A stretch of 64,000 nt of DNA, from positions 496,001-560,000 of the forward strand of contig JBAMDO010000575.1 in assembly GCA_037074765.1 (NCBI GenBank). Direction: 5' to 3'. Every line of letters begins with the position of its first letter. Position 1 is the first letter of the stretch. Under the pieces are notes generated by a model, which was given only the letters and a program-made list of their open reading frames with translations, had not been told where the DNA came from and did no database searches. The DNA comes from Mansonella perstans. Lineage: Eukaryota; Nematoda; Chromadorea; Rhabditida; Onchocercidae. Below are positions 14,101-26,267 of the stretch, in pieces. A program made the translations under genes and the position numbers.

Positions 14101-17100
14101 AGCTCAAGAGCTCATGAAATGTAACAAACCGAGCTACGGATTTCTGTGCTACAAGAATAACCGAATTATTTTTCCTTATTGATATCATAGCCTCCATATC
14201 ACTACCTTAGTTATGTTGCAAACCTAATTATAATGTGAAATTTAGAAAAATGTTGTAAAGCATCATCAGCAATAAGTCAAACGATAGATGGCAAGAGTTC
14301 GCAACTCATTTCAAGTTGGCAGCCTGAGACCATTATGTAAAAAAAATTGAATCATTTTTGTTGATCAATGTTGGCTACACTGCAGCTCTTGATTAATCTC
14401 ATTTATTTTTATAATACACTTCTCAGAATTATGATATTTTTAGTGAAAGCTCGACTTTAGGAAATACTTTACAGCTTTTTTGTCTACAGATAAAAATTGA
14501 AGGCAAGATAAGACGCTATCATAAAACATATGTCAAAAATAAAAATTAAAGTGGTGTTTATTATATTGATTTCAGAATGTGCTCCCACATAAATTAACTA
14601 AAGTTCAGTGATGAAAAAAGCCGGCTAAAAACTTTCAGACTAATCTAATACAGCAAGAAGAAAATCGTTATATAGAAAGGAATCAAATAATTATTATAAG
14701 CATTAGAGTAAAACTTGGATAGAGGTGAAATTTTATAAGTAATAATTAACATATTTTGAGTTCTTTAAAAGAATAAGTAATGCAAAAAAAAAAATGAGCA
14801 CGCCAAAACGAAGAAAATATTACCTCGATCATCCCCAAAACATCACCTCGACCGAACTCTTCGATTATTTTTTTGCTTTCGACAGATCGAAGCCTTCCAC
14901 TTAGAAGGACGAATATTGAGTCGGCTACATCACCACTTCTAGAAAAAATAATTCTGATACAGCTAATAGATTTTGGATCAACTACTTTAATAAAGGACTC
15001 TCAAAAGGGTATTCACCTGTATACAGCTTGTCCGGAATCAAGTAGTACCCAGTCAATCGCGAAATCTACATTTCGAACGAAAGAACTTAATCGTCGAATA
15101 ACTGAATGCGCGACTGGCAATACAATTTCTGGATGGATAGCAGCCAATCTTAACATTAATTATCAAGTCTTTAATTACTAGTAAAAAAACAAGTTATAAT
15201 GCTCCTAAAAACTGGTAACTCGACGACTGCACTTAATTCCTTAATCACCTTTTTGAAAAATACAAATGATGAAGAAAGTTAGACTGAAATTGGCTTCATT
15301 AAAAATTAAATAATTTTTTAGGCCTTGTTTTTGTACAGTATTTTTAGCGGCGACCTAATAAAAGAAAAAATAAAAACTAACTCGAAGAAATCTTTCTTCG
15401 AAATAGTTGCGTACACTGCACATGTATGAGATCGAATTGTAACAAACCACGGTTCATCAGTAAGCAATTGTAATCCACCAATAAGTTCGCGTGGATATAT
15501 GAAAACATATTCTTCATCTGTATTCTCATCCTCACCATCAATCGGCTCCTCAAATCAAATTTTTCTAGAATACTTGAAATATTGATTTCAAACCCAACTA
15601 TTTCACCTGTGATCGTGCTATCTCATTTTACCTAATAAAACCTAAAAAAATTAAATCAATCATTTTAGCATGAAACAATTTGTAACATTTGCATAATTCA
15701 ACTGTTGCAGAACAAAAAAAAAAAAAAAAAAACCTGTGAAATGGTCAGGAGACCGCTCAGAACCATAATTAACAGTTCATTCTCGGAATTTTGCTCTACA
15801 ATAAGTTGCTTCTCGGGAACATTCTCAATGGCTATACGGCCTGCAAAAAGTGCTATTGCTTCAGCACTAACACCTAGGTGAAGTACCTCAGCAAACCATC
15901 GTTGTGCTGTCGCCAAATATTCCTTCGAATCTTAAAAGAAAATGAAATTTGTGACTAATTTGTAGAATGTGTATCAATGTATTTGAAGAAAAATGAAAAC
16001 TGAAATAAAATTCTAAATGGAGACGATAAAAATCTACCATCAATGCTGCTTAGGCGATGAACACGAGATCTCATTTTGCCCTGTAAACGAATCGATGGAT
16101 ACCGATGGCGCTCATCGACACTACGCTTTTCATCAGGACGCTGAAATGAGCTGGATACATAATATTTATTAAGCTGCAGAATCTTGAAAACAAATGATAT
16201 AAAAAAAAGTGAAAAAAATGAAAATGAGACAAAAAAAATCATAAAACAAAATGAAAAAAAAATTAAACGAATGATAATGATATGAAGAAAAAAGTGAAAA
16301 TTGCATATTAATGAGATCAGAATTCGTGTTATTAACAGGAAATACATAAAACAAATATTACTGAATTTACCTTTTTCACTAATTCGGTACTCAATCCGAG
16401 ATATTGGTGAAGTGTTGTCAAAGTAACATGTAGCAGTCGCGTTAAAACAATCTGAATTGGTCGAACCCAAAATTCAGGATTCTTGACAAATGAATCTCGA
16501 AAACTGCTCGTGCTGAACCTATAACAGATTTTTATGTTATATCGAAAAATTCAAATTCAAACGAAAAATCAAAACTCTTGAGATTGCATATATTTTTCTA
16601 AAAATAAAAGTGCATAGGTATTTTTCCTTTAATTCAAATTTATTAACAATCACTGTTAAAATGGCGCCTTTTTCAAATTTATTTACTATTTTCTTTTTTC
16701 ATGCAAAATGTAATAACCAAAAATACTACCACTCAATTTCGGAAAAACTTTTTTCTCAGAACTCCAATTTCCGAAGTATTTCAATCAGCTTATGCAAAAA
16801 ATTAATAATGTGGCTTTTTTTCTATTATTTTTCGAAAGTAAAACAATGACAGTAATTGTGTTTTCGATGAGATTTGAATTTTTATGGCTTATAAAGTTTA
16901 TAAAGTTGAACGGAATATAGGGAACTAAAATTGAGCATATGTCTGTGAGGCCACTGCAAAGTTATAAGTCTCCAAAAATTATTCTATTCAAAACTGGAAA
17001 TTTGAAAACTTCAATAATATAAATTCTTAAAAAAGTAAAAAAGTAACAGAAAAGAACTTTCTTTTGTTCGTAAATTGAAAATTGAATGTTACCAGTTGCT

Positions 17101-20100
17101 AGGTAATGAAATATAGGATCTCAAATTTTATGTTAAAGCCTTTTTATTTAATATACCTGTGACTTAGAGATTTACCGGTTTTCATTCTAGTTTTAGTTGG
17201 AATTATTTTATCGACTTTTAAATGAAGTGGGAAAATAATTCTTCCGCAGCCATTGCTTCGAATTTTGTTTCAAATGCATTGATTAGCTTATTGAGTCACT
17301 GACAGATAAACCACTATTAACTCGTTAATTTCATTACAGATAAGCTAACGTAATTTAAAAACATTAAAATTTTGTTACTTCGCTAAGCTTCAATAACAGC
17401 AGATCATCAATTTACGGATAAAAAGTAATGAAAAGCAGAACTGGCATGAATTATCGACAAAAAAGGATTAATTTGCAGTAGAAATATAGTGATAATGTTT
17501 TTTCTTATTATGTAATACTATGATGACCATATAAGCATACTGTTTGCTTTAAATGCATTTCTTCAAAAGTAGTATGTGATAATGACAACCCTTTAAATTA
17601 TTACCACTACTTAAAGGATTCAATACTTCCCCATTCTTGTATTTTTCACTCATTGCATTCTCCTCTTTTAATTTTCATAATCTTTGACATAATAGTGTGT
17701 AAAAAAAGCACCTGGCAATTCGACATGCTGTCAAAGCTCTCACCGATATACTTCGGAAAGTTAATTCATGATTCTGAAAGGAAATTAAATATCAAAACAA
17801 AAGAAGTCTGGGATAATTGAAAAGATGATTTTCATGCATAACATAAAAGATCATACCAATATTCTCATTCATTCTTGATTCTGAACTATGACAAGACAAA
17901 CATAACATAATTTTCGGATAACATTAAAGAAAGGTTTAATAAATTCGAAAATACCATCAATACATCCAAAATCGACAAAAGACTGAAGAAGCTATCGCCA
18001 ACTGCAATTTTCCGAACCATGAGTTCTTTTCCTTCAGTATGCTGTAATATGTGAATTTCAACTATACTTTTTTCTAATCCAAATTGCAATGGTAAATCAG
18101 AAAAAAACTGAACGGCTGTCGATCAGATTTGAGCGAAACAATTTTTAATCTTGTCGCTTTCAAAAATATACCGTTATAAAGACAGCAATGACTCCTTCCA
18201 AAACAACAATAATGCAGTTATCTTTATCACCGGGTCTGATAAGAAAATCATTCTCTTTATATTCCTCTACAATCAAGTCCTTCCATTGTGCATACCATTC
18301 CGATGGCAGCTCTAACATCCTAAAAAAAAGACCTATCTGGTTGTAAATGCATAACAGACCAGAAAATACGGAAAGGCGTAGTTCGACAGTTTCGGTTCTA
18401 ATCAATATAACTGTAGCAATTTGATATTTATTTCCGTGAATCAGTAATTCGACTATTTAAAACTTGTGGAAACAGTCTTCGGTAATAGACTTTTCGGATA
18501 TGAAAAAAAGCACAAAATTTACTTGATATTGTGTAAAATGTAATACACTTCTGGTTTTTCATTTTGTGGAACATTGGGAACTTCCGACGGCTCGAAAAAC
18601 TGAGAAGGAGGCTTAGGTAACTTTCTTCTCGTCATTTCTGTCAGCTGTCGTTGGAATTTCGCACTACTGCCGTGGACAATGAAGCTGAAAAATCCGGAAG
18701 AATAAATTTGTTTTTATCAAACAAAAACAATTATTATTTTCAGTCGATCAAAATCATATATTGAAGCTCAATCAGAATTTTTGGCCGCTATAAATTCTAT
18801 TCCAAAATATCAAAAAATAATTATTTCAGATGCAAAAGTAATAAACAGTGACAGAACTAAAGGAATCAAAAGGACAACAGACAAAACAATCACGGAACAA
18901 ATCTCAGTCAAATTCTTTAAGACTGCAAATAGAGCGGAAATGAAGGAACAACGAACTCCTTGGCAGCACGAGCAAGCTGAAGTGGACCAACATTGGAATG
19001 TCGACGTCTTATCGGTGTTCGCCGTGAAAAAAGAGGATATTCGCCACTATCCAATGATATCAACTGATAATTTGATTTCTGAAACTGAAAAAAGTAGTTT
19101 CTAAATTCTACATTTCTGATGCAATTTGTCAGTAACCAGTAACCAGTATGAACATGAAATTGGCATAGAATAGTTCTAATTAATTCATGCATTCGCATTT
19201 GCAGCATTTTTACTGCATTGTTATGCGGTATTGTGGAAAACGTATTTTTTGGCATCAAAATAGCTAAGTTATTTTGTATGCATATTACTTTTTTATTTTG
19301 AAGAGAAATTGATAATGAAACAAAGAAATAGGAAAATAACAATTTGAGAACAATATGGAAGAACCAAAGTTCTTTCGAAAGAAAAATGGACCGAACAGTT
19401 GATTTTCTTTTGGAAAAATTCTTCTGGAAGCTTTCAGAACTTTTTTAGTTGTGCTTCTTTATTACTCATTACTCAAAATGCGAGTAAAGACTCTCGTCAA
19501 AATAATAACGCTCCTGTTCCCGACACCATATCAATCCCTCGCAAGTGGACTATTTCTTGAAAATAAGCCGAAAAATTGCCCGTCCTTTTTATAATCATTC
19601 ACTCACTGCATTAACAAATAAGTTCAAATTTAGCCTTGAAAAAAATTCAAACAAGCAATTTTAGCAAAAATCTAATAGCATTACGATATCAGAACTCGAA
19701 AATATTTGAAATCTACGCCAGAATCCAACAACAGTTGAATTTTCAAAATCTTGGAATAGATTCCAAGACTCAAAAAATTCCATTCCAAGAGTATTTCTTA
19801 GCTATAGATAAGTTTTTCAGCTATGGGACACACATTATTCGATTTCTTCCTGAGTTCCCAATCACAAAGCATTTTCTCACTTTTTAAGGTACGAATAAAA
19901 AAATTTAAAAAAAAACGACTTCGAACCTCATAAAAAATAGCAAATACTAAGAAAAACATGCTCACCGCGAAACCACACCGCGCATTTCCTTAAAACCACA
20001 CAGTCGGTATCCCCGTACAAACTGCAAAAAGCTTATGCTGTTCATTAGAAAATACTATCAATATAAATTTTATGTAGGACTAAGATTCCAACAAAATTTC

Positions 20101-20500
20101 AGCATTTTAAAGACTAGTGAATTAAAGCCTAAATTGTCTACCAACCTAAGAACGATCAAAAACAAACTTCCAAGTCATTCATCGATGAAACTTGAAATCA
20201 GTTCGTACTCTATTCGAAATTCTAGTATTTGCGTCCAACAATGAAGGTCTAACTTTTTCATCGTTTAAAATTTGAAAACAAATATATCTCATCTTGGACT
20301 TTACGTACGTAAAACTGATGACATCTTTCGAAATCGACTCATCAATATGAATCATCATTGTGAGAATGTTAGGTATGTAAGAAGAGGACTATAATTAAAA
20401 AAACATGACAAACGGATGAACGGAACTGAATCTAAAAGAGGAAAAGAAGAGTTTAAATAGCAATTGGGCTGCGAGTGAAGCTAAATGAGATGACGATAAC

Positions 20501-20549
<49 letters not shown>

Positions 20550-20583
20550 GATGATGATGATGATGATGTTGATGATGACGATA

Positions 20584-20632
<49 letters not shown>

Positions 20633-22056
20633 CACTACCATTAATTGGCGACAAATTTTCCGAGCATCTCGAACCCAATCCATCGTTCGCCTATTCTTTA
20701 TCAGGCGTCGACTTCGCGTTAGTCCCAAAGAAGTTCGATTAGATGGACGATCTAAATCGTTATTTTCTTCTCCTTTTTCACGAACTGGTAAAACATCATG
20801 GCGATCACCTTAACAATTTATGAAATTACTGGCTAGCTTTTTCTTTAATATATCCTTGCTTATGTAATCGAATCTTCAAAGCATTATTTTGTATCTAAGA
20901 ATGAGGCTATCACTTATTCAAATAAGATTAAACAAATCATTCCCAGTAATCATTTCCTTTGTTTGTCGTACATTTTTGGCTGATAAAATGAATGTCGAAT
21001 TACTAACAGCCAATCAAAAAGTCTAACGAAATTCCTCAAAACTGATAAAATTAGTAGAAATAACAAATTCGAAAAACCAATCAATAAAATTTCAAATTCA
21101 AACTAAGGGAGATTTACATAATGAACTTTAGGCTTATTCTGCTTAAGTATTCAAAAGAAAGAAATTATTTAATTCCGGTGGGAAAAAGAAGTGAATCTAA
21201 AAAATGAACTTCGCCTTTTCACAAAAAGTCATTAATTTAAAAAAGCAACAACCGGTAAAAGTTGCATTAATCATTGAAGAATTACTTTCGCTGTCGCTGG
21301 TATCTTCAATATCGACAGGCTTGCCAAAATGAGCATTAATTTTAAAGGCAATCAATAATGCAAAGATTACTGCACCAAAAAACAGCGCCTAAAAATGACG
21401 TACAGTGACATTACACTGTGACATTTACAAATTGCTAACTGACATTCGAGAATTCGAGAATGGCTTTTACGATTTTCCGATCCGTAACTCCCTTTCGGTT
21501 TATATAATTACTGACAATAATTCTATGCAACTAACTAGTCTAATTTTTTAAAATGAACATTCAAAATAATCTCATTCTATTTCATTTTTCAAAATAATCC
21601 CATTCATTTCAAACTTCTATCAGTTAATTACTCCCACAATTTAATTATTCCATGACAATTATGTGAGAAATAATTTATTCAAACAGTGAACGTAAATCGA
21701 TTCAACGGAATTTATTATCGCTTAGAATTTCTAAAAATATTCCTGCGGACGGCATTCTGACTTACAAGCATGCAGAATATATCTGTGATACTTTGGTATA
21801 ATCATATATCTGATATAACTCCAAATCATTGAATTCTGATTCATTGCCGCCATTATCTACGTATATCTTTTAAAAAACGGCGCAACTTCTGACTCTTTCG
21901 TATAACTTTCGGAATTTAAATTCCAATGTGAATAATATTTTTTGTTTTGCAAAGAAAATAAGGCAATAAAGGTAAAATAAATGATGAAGGAAAACATACG
22001 TGTTCCGTGATGAAATACGTGAATAGCAGAATTGAATCGATAAAAACTGTTAGCAT
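8125..22056 (-). CDS. NTE: Neuropathy target esterase-like lysophospholipase (PNPLA6/7, Swiss-cheese family)
   Basis: Hydrolyses (lyso)phosphatidylcholine at the ER membrane. My model has 27 exons (minus strand, 5' to 3'): 22056-22000, 21388-21286, 20808-20639, 20021-19966, 18684-18523, 18319-18172, 18107-17955, 17773-17712, 16518-16371, 16140-16038, 15930-15734, 15548-15382, 15148-15017, 14938-14824, 13820-13713, 13637-13509, 13299-13145, 12294-12123, 11996-11817, 11695-11556, 11380-11230, 10543-10386, 10297-10139, 9606-9447, 9250-9122, 8920-8735, 8580-8125. All phases join and give 1351 codons, close to the about 1370 residues of human NTE. An N-terminal hydrophobic segment (residues ~5-36) is followed by cyclic-nucleotide-binding-like domains (~183-380, ~390-655) and a patatin core: oxyanion loop GGGGARG 881-887, GTSIG with nucleophile Ser911, DGG with Asp1029. 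The C-terminus is acidic. Exon 1 and the 20 kb exons are the least certain; exons from 18684 down are strongly supported by family similarity recalled from memory. The start was chosen as the in-frame ATG before a GTATGT donor. Confidence 0.93.
18924..19084 (-). other. candidate alternative NTE exon (mutually exclusive with 20021-19966)
   Basis: This 161-nt segment lies in the NTE intron between exons 4 and 5. It has a good acceptor (CTTTTTTCAG before 19084), an open frame with coding-like codon use, and a possible but weaker donor (CA|GTCTTA after 18924). It starts in phase 0 and leaves two bases. That is exactly what the 56-nt exon 20021-19966 does, so either exon can join 20639 to 18684, but both together would break the frame. 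The frame encodes a basic stretch, [13 protein letters not shown], with an R-R-x-S motif that could be a PKA site next to the cyclic-nucleotide-like domains. I infer alternative splicing; the sequence only shows compatible phases. Confidence 0.5.
20494..20632. repeat. (GAT)n trinucleotide repeat in NTE intron
   Basis: Long, nearly perfect GAT/ATG repeat, reading as ATC on the gene strand. It begins about six bases inside the intron from the NTE exon donor at 20638/20637. Frames through it give poly-Asp, poly-Met, poly-Ser, poly-Ile or poly-His and are not treated as protein. Confidence 0.9.
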
Positions 22057-22365
22057 GTTTTTGAAAATATATCGAAAATAAAATTGATTGGCGGAAATTA
22101 AAAAATTAAGCAGTGAAATTTCCGGAAATGATACATGTCTGCAACGAAAAAAGAATAAGGCATAAAGAAGAGAATGTATAAAGTGCCTATGCACTTTACA
22201 ACTGATATCTATCTGAATGGTCAGATAGCAATCGCCGTTGCTTCATAAAGTTTTCATTGCAGCTTGTTGTTTCCAAGCAGAGAGAGATGTGAATGTGTCA
22301 CATCGTTGTTTGTTGTGATTGCTGGAATAAATATTTAAAAAGTAATTTAAATTAAATAATTGCGT
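21355..22365 (-). repeat. segmental duplication, copy A (NTE exons 1-2 and intron 1)
   Basis: This stretch matches 26842-27885 in the same orientation. It contains NTE exon 1 (22056-22000), intron 1 (21999-21389, 611 bp) and the start of exon 2 (from 21388). Identity is about 99% in the intron and falls with many indels outside the two exons. Confidence 0.93.
22139..22154 (-). promoter_or_regulatory. probable trans-splice acceptor at NTE 5' end
   Basis: The minus strand reads TTTTTTCGTTGCAG just before 22138, a strong T-rich acceptor with no candidate coding exon behind it. A spliced-leader addition here would leave an 82-nt leader before the ATG at 22056. That leader also holds an out-of-frame ATG opening a 12-codon upstream ORF. 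Confidence 0.4.
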
Positions 22366-24190
22366 AAAATTATGAATCGAATTGAAAAAAAAAAGATACT
22401 AAAGATTAAATGATTCATTTAAAAAATTAAATAATTCAAGTTTAATTTTGTCATACAATATACATCATTATATATCTAACAATATCAACTACTATTAAAT
22501 CAGTGCAAATTTTTAAGTTCGAAATTTTGAAAAATTGTTATTTCACAGTAAAAATGTGGAAATTATCCTAAATTTTCTTTTTTCCTAACTTTTGCAATAC
22601 TCCTATACGCACGTATCTTCATGTCTAATTTTTGTAAAATATTTCGATAAATAAAATTAAACAAAACAAACAAAACATTTCAGACCAACTACTAGCTCAT
22701 TTTAATTAAATTTTGAAAGAATGTGAATATATTTGTTTTTCTAAACTAAACATTTTGCTCTTTGTAAGCCTAATATATGTTTTAATATTCTAACATAAGT
22801 TTAAACATATGTTTTGATATTTTTAACATAAGAGTATTTAATTTTAACCACAATAGAAGGAGGATGGTAATTATGATAAGAGAACACTGAGCGACAGCAT
22901 TATGACTGAGAAAAAATGAGAAATTTCGAGAAAAAGAATGAGAAAAGTTATAAAAAAGTTCATTTATCAAACAATTCAATAACTTTACAACCAATTCAAT
23001 AAATAAATTTACAAGTTGTGTAATAAAATTAGTCGTTCAAATCAATAACAAAAATAGCTATTTGTTGAAGAGCGAATAAACAAAAAAAAAAAAATTTGAA
23101 GAAATATAAATTTAGCAAATTTCATTGTTTAGATAAAATAATTCATCTTTAAATGCAACCAATTTAAGTTCAAATTTTAAATACATAAAGAAAGTTCTTT
23201 ACTGTCTCCTTATCATCTGACTATTCGCCCTATTCGTCATTACCCATCAATCTTATGTCTTTTAATTCCAATGTACTTCTAAAATAGTTTATTTCGATAT
23301 GTATTTTGAAATGATTATTGCTAATAACAAAACATACTTTTTCTTATTCTCTGAGAAAAAAATTCAAATTTGATTTCAAATTCTAATATGTTTAAATTTA
23401 TATAATAGCGTGAAATGAATTGAAATATCGATTCTTCAAGGAAAATCCTATTACAAGAAATACTGCGAGAAATGTTTGTTATTTTATGTTAGAAAAAAAA
23501 AAAGGTAAAATTTATAATATACACTGAGAAGAAGCAACTATCTTATATTTTCCTTTTCATCCATTTTTTACTTCGAAATTAATGATTTGATTACTGTAAC
23601 TTTGTAAAAAGATAAATTTTGCACATTCTTAAACTATTTATCATAGCTCATTCGCTATTCTTCACCACTACTACTACTACTACTAAGAGATTTAAAAGAA
23701 TTTGTAATTTCTTCGAAATTTATTAAAAAATCAATTTTTCTTGTTACATTTTCCATTCATTTTATTATTTGTTCATTGCTGAATAATAAATTTTTAATTA
23801 ATTTCATTTTTCATTCTTTCGCTTTTACCAAAGCAAAATCATACGAAAAAAAAAGAAAAAAAACTAAAAAGTCAGTATATTTTTGAAATAATTTCCGTGA
23901 AAACTTGACTAATTATCCCGGTAAATCTCGTGAAAAACTTAACTAACCTTCCCGCCATATCCCGTAGGATCAAGAACCACTATAGTATGTCCATTGTTTG
24001 CTGGCACTCTCTCTGCTATTCGCACCCGTCTATCTCTGTCACCCCAGTAAAATGCAAATATTTTCTGCCACTTCTCACTTTCTCCTCATCCGTTTATTCG
24101 AAATATGTCCTCAATCCCTAATAATCTTCCAAATCCTAGCTTCCTCTCAAATTATCATACTCTTTTTCGTTTTTTAATTGCCGATTTACC
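22366..24190. other. intergenic AT-rich stretch
   Basis: I see no gene, long repeat or RNA element here, only homopolymer and AT-rich sequence and a short CTA repeat near 23670. Confidence 0.6.
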
Positions 24191-24193
24191 ATG

Positions 24194-24415
24194 AACTTCG
24201 CTGACCTCTTGTAGCCATGTTCATTTGACCTAGCAGGTAACTTACCTATCCCTCTTGAAGGGTAATATAAACTTCGCTGACCTCTTGTAGCCATGTTCAT
24301 TTGACCTACCAGGTAACTTACCTATCTCCCTTGAAGGGTAATATAAACTTCGCTGACCTCTTGTAGCCATGTTCAGTAGATAACTTACCGATCTCTCTTG
24401 AAGGTAACTTGTTCC
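24194..24415. repeat. 76-bp tandem repeat, about three units
   Basis: Units start at 24194, 24270 and 24346, each beginning AACTTCGCTGACC. The third is internally shortened. Units one and two contain the perfect palindrome AGGTAACTTACCT, which in the third is reduced to a remnant. No reading frame is shared by all units. Confidence 0.9.
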
Positions 24416-24785
24416 GGGAATTTCAGAAGTTTCCGGAAAAGTCTTCGGCCATTATTCGGTCGTTTGTTTCAGTTTATCTAACTGTTGCGTAACAAAAAAA
24501 AATTCGGGAAGAAAAATCACTCCTTTTCAACACTATCCAATCTATCCGTTACGTAAATTACCAGTGATGTCGCTAGATAATGCCCGAGTCAGCCCGCATT
24601 ATCTTGGATCGTTATTTCGAGTAAAGAATTTTCACAAGACAACCTTCGACAATAAGATGACTTGAAAAAAAAAGTGAAACTGACAGCTAAAGTTAATTTT
24701 CGATATAGCAACGTGCAATTCTCGTATTATCAAGTTATCTGAAAGATTCAGAGAAACAATGAAATTGTATTTCAGACAAGATAAG

Positions 24786-24980
24786 ATGAGTGAGAACAAC
24801 GAGGAATCTGAATTAAGAATTCCAATTTTTGCGAACAATGAAGAATCTGAATCAAGAATTTCAATTTTTGAGAACAACGAGGAATCTGAATCAAGAATTC
24901 CAATTTTTAATATGTTTGACAAATTTCTGACCAATTATTGCATAACCATCGATCATTTGGAAACATTGACCGATTTTTGA
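24786..24980 (+). CDS. small ORF with three 13-residue repeats (hypothetical)
   Basis: A 64-codon frame runs from ATG 24786 to the stop at 24978-24980. A plausible acceptor, TGTATTTCAG, ends ten bases before the ATG, and AATAAA follows about 25 bp after the stop. The body is three copies of a 39-bp unit (24792-24908) encoding ENNEESE(L/S)RIPIF-like repeats, with the frame open in every unit. I know no family with this repeat. There is no signal peptide and no dibasic cleavage site, so a neuropeptide precursor is not supported. The antisense frame is also open, as expected of a short in-frame repeat. It may be a real small gene or an expanded minisatellite. Confidence 0.3.
   Translation: MSENNEESELRIPIFANNEESESRISIFENNEESESRIPIFNMFDKFLTNYCITIDHLETLTDF
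24792..24908. repeat. 3 x 39-bp tandem repeat
   Basis: Units 24792-24830, 24831-24869 and 24870-24908 differ by only a few substitutions. The period is a multiple of three. Confidence 0.95.
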
Positions 24981-25946
24981 CAAAAAAAAAAAATACGCAA
25001 ACAAATAAACGAATACTTCAATCGATTCTTTTCAAAATTTATAAGCAAAACAAAATGAATTACAAGTCAGCTTAATTGATGGATATTTGATTTTACTGAA
25101 GACGAAAATTTCTCATCTGTCATTGATGGACAGATTAGTAACAAATAGTCCACTGGGATATTACATCATCAATAAAGTATTCTTTAACGCTTCATCGGAA
25201 CTAAAGTTTCCAGTGAAATAAGCAGCGAACGATTAGCAAAGGGGAATTTGCAAAAAAATTAAATAATAGTAGGCCTAGATGATGAGAGGAAAAGAGAAAG
25301 AGATTGAAGTGTTAGAAAATTTCATATAATTATGGCTTTTAGTGAGCAAGATGTCGAATTTATGCGCTAGTTTAGGCTTGTCCTTTCAGACTATTTGAAA
25401 TGGGTCCTTTTTGCTTGAAAGAGTTCTATTCATTCCAGGCTTGTATTTGCTCTATTCGTCAGTTATAAACAATATCATAGCATAATCGATGATGAATAGC
25501 AAAAAGTAAACGAAAAGCTTATTCTTTCCATTGTTAAATATTTTAGGCAATTTTGATTTTAAAATTCTTTCGACCATTTCAAAAAGCTTACAAATTTTGC
25601 TCAAATAATTAAAAATATAGCAATTTAGTGATGAATTAAATTATTCTGCAATCTCTTCAAGCTATCGTTCATTTTTAATTTTCATTTAGAGAAGAAATGA
25701 AGGATAGTTAAATGAAATTATAAAGCAAGCAGAATTAAGTATCATTTTCTGAAACTGGAATGAATCGAAATGCTGATTTGATTTGGCGGAAGTTCATTGA
25801 ATAGTTCAGTAATGAATCAGCAAAACGTTCAATGATAACATTATTAGGTTGTTAATAGAAAGAGTAAGAGAGCAATTATCAGTGTAAAATAAGCCTATAA
25901 AAGAGAGAGAAAAAGGGAGAATTGAAGAGAGGAAGCATTTAGTTAT
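24981..25946. other. intergenic stretch
   Basis: No supportable gene or repeat. Purine-rich runs occur near 25280-25300 and 25900-25935. Confidence 0.55.
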
Positions 25947-26267
25947 TTAAAAACTTTTCTGAGCACTGAACTTCGGTTCATTCTTAGCACAACAAACGAT
26001 GAAAAACAAGTTAATGAAAGCCATCTCTAAGATGTTGAAGATACGCTGAGTAACAGCTGATTTCTTCTGGTTTACGCATACTAAAGGTGAATTCAACACG
26101 TCGCATATCTCTACGCCAAGCAAAATTTTCAAACGTGAATGAACGTGAATTTGGAAATCATGTTTGCTAGACATTTTATGGAATACATACAACACACTAC
26201 GCATAAACTCACGTGAACGTATATATACGTATATACATATAAATACAACATGGACATTCACAGATAC

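Noticed and set aside
18781..19104. 107-codon plus-strand ORF
   Set aside because: Shadow of the minus-strand candidate NTE exon 19084-18924; no splice sites or family features on the plus strand.
20475..20813. 112-codon plus-strand ORF with poly-Met/poly-Asp
   Set aside because: It is the antisense of an NTE exon plus the GAT microsatellite; the homopolymers come from the repeat.
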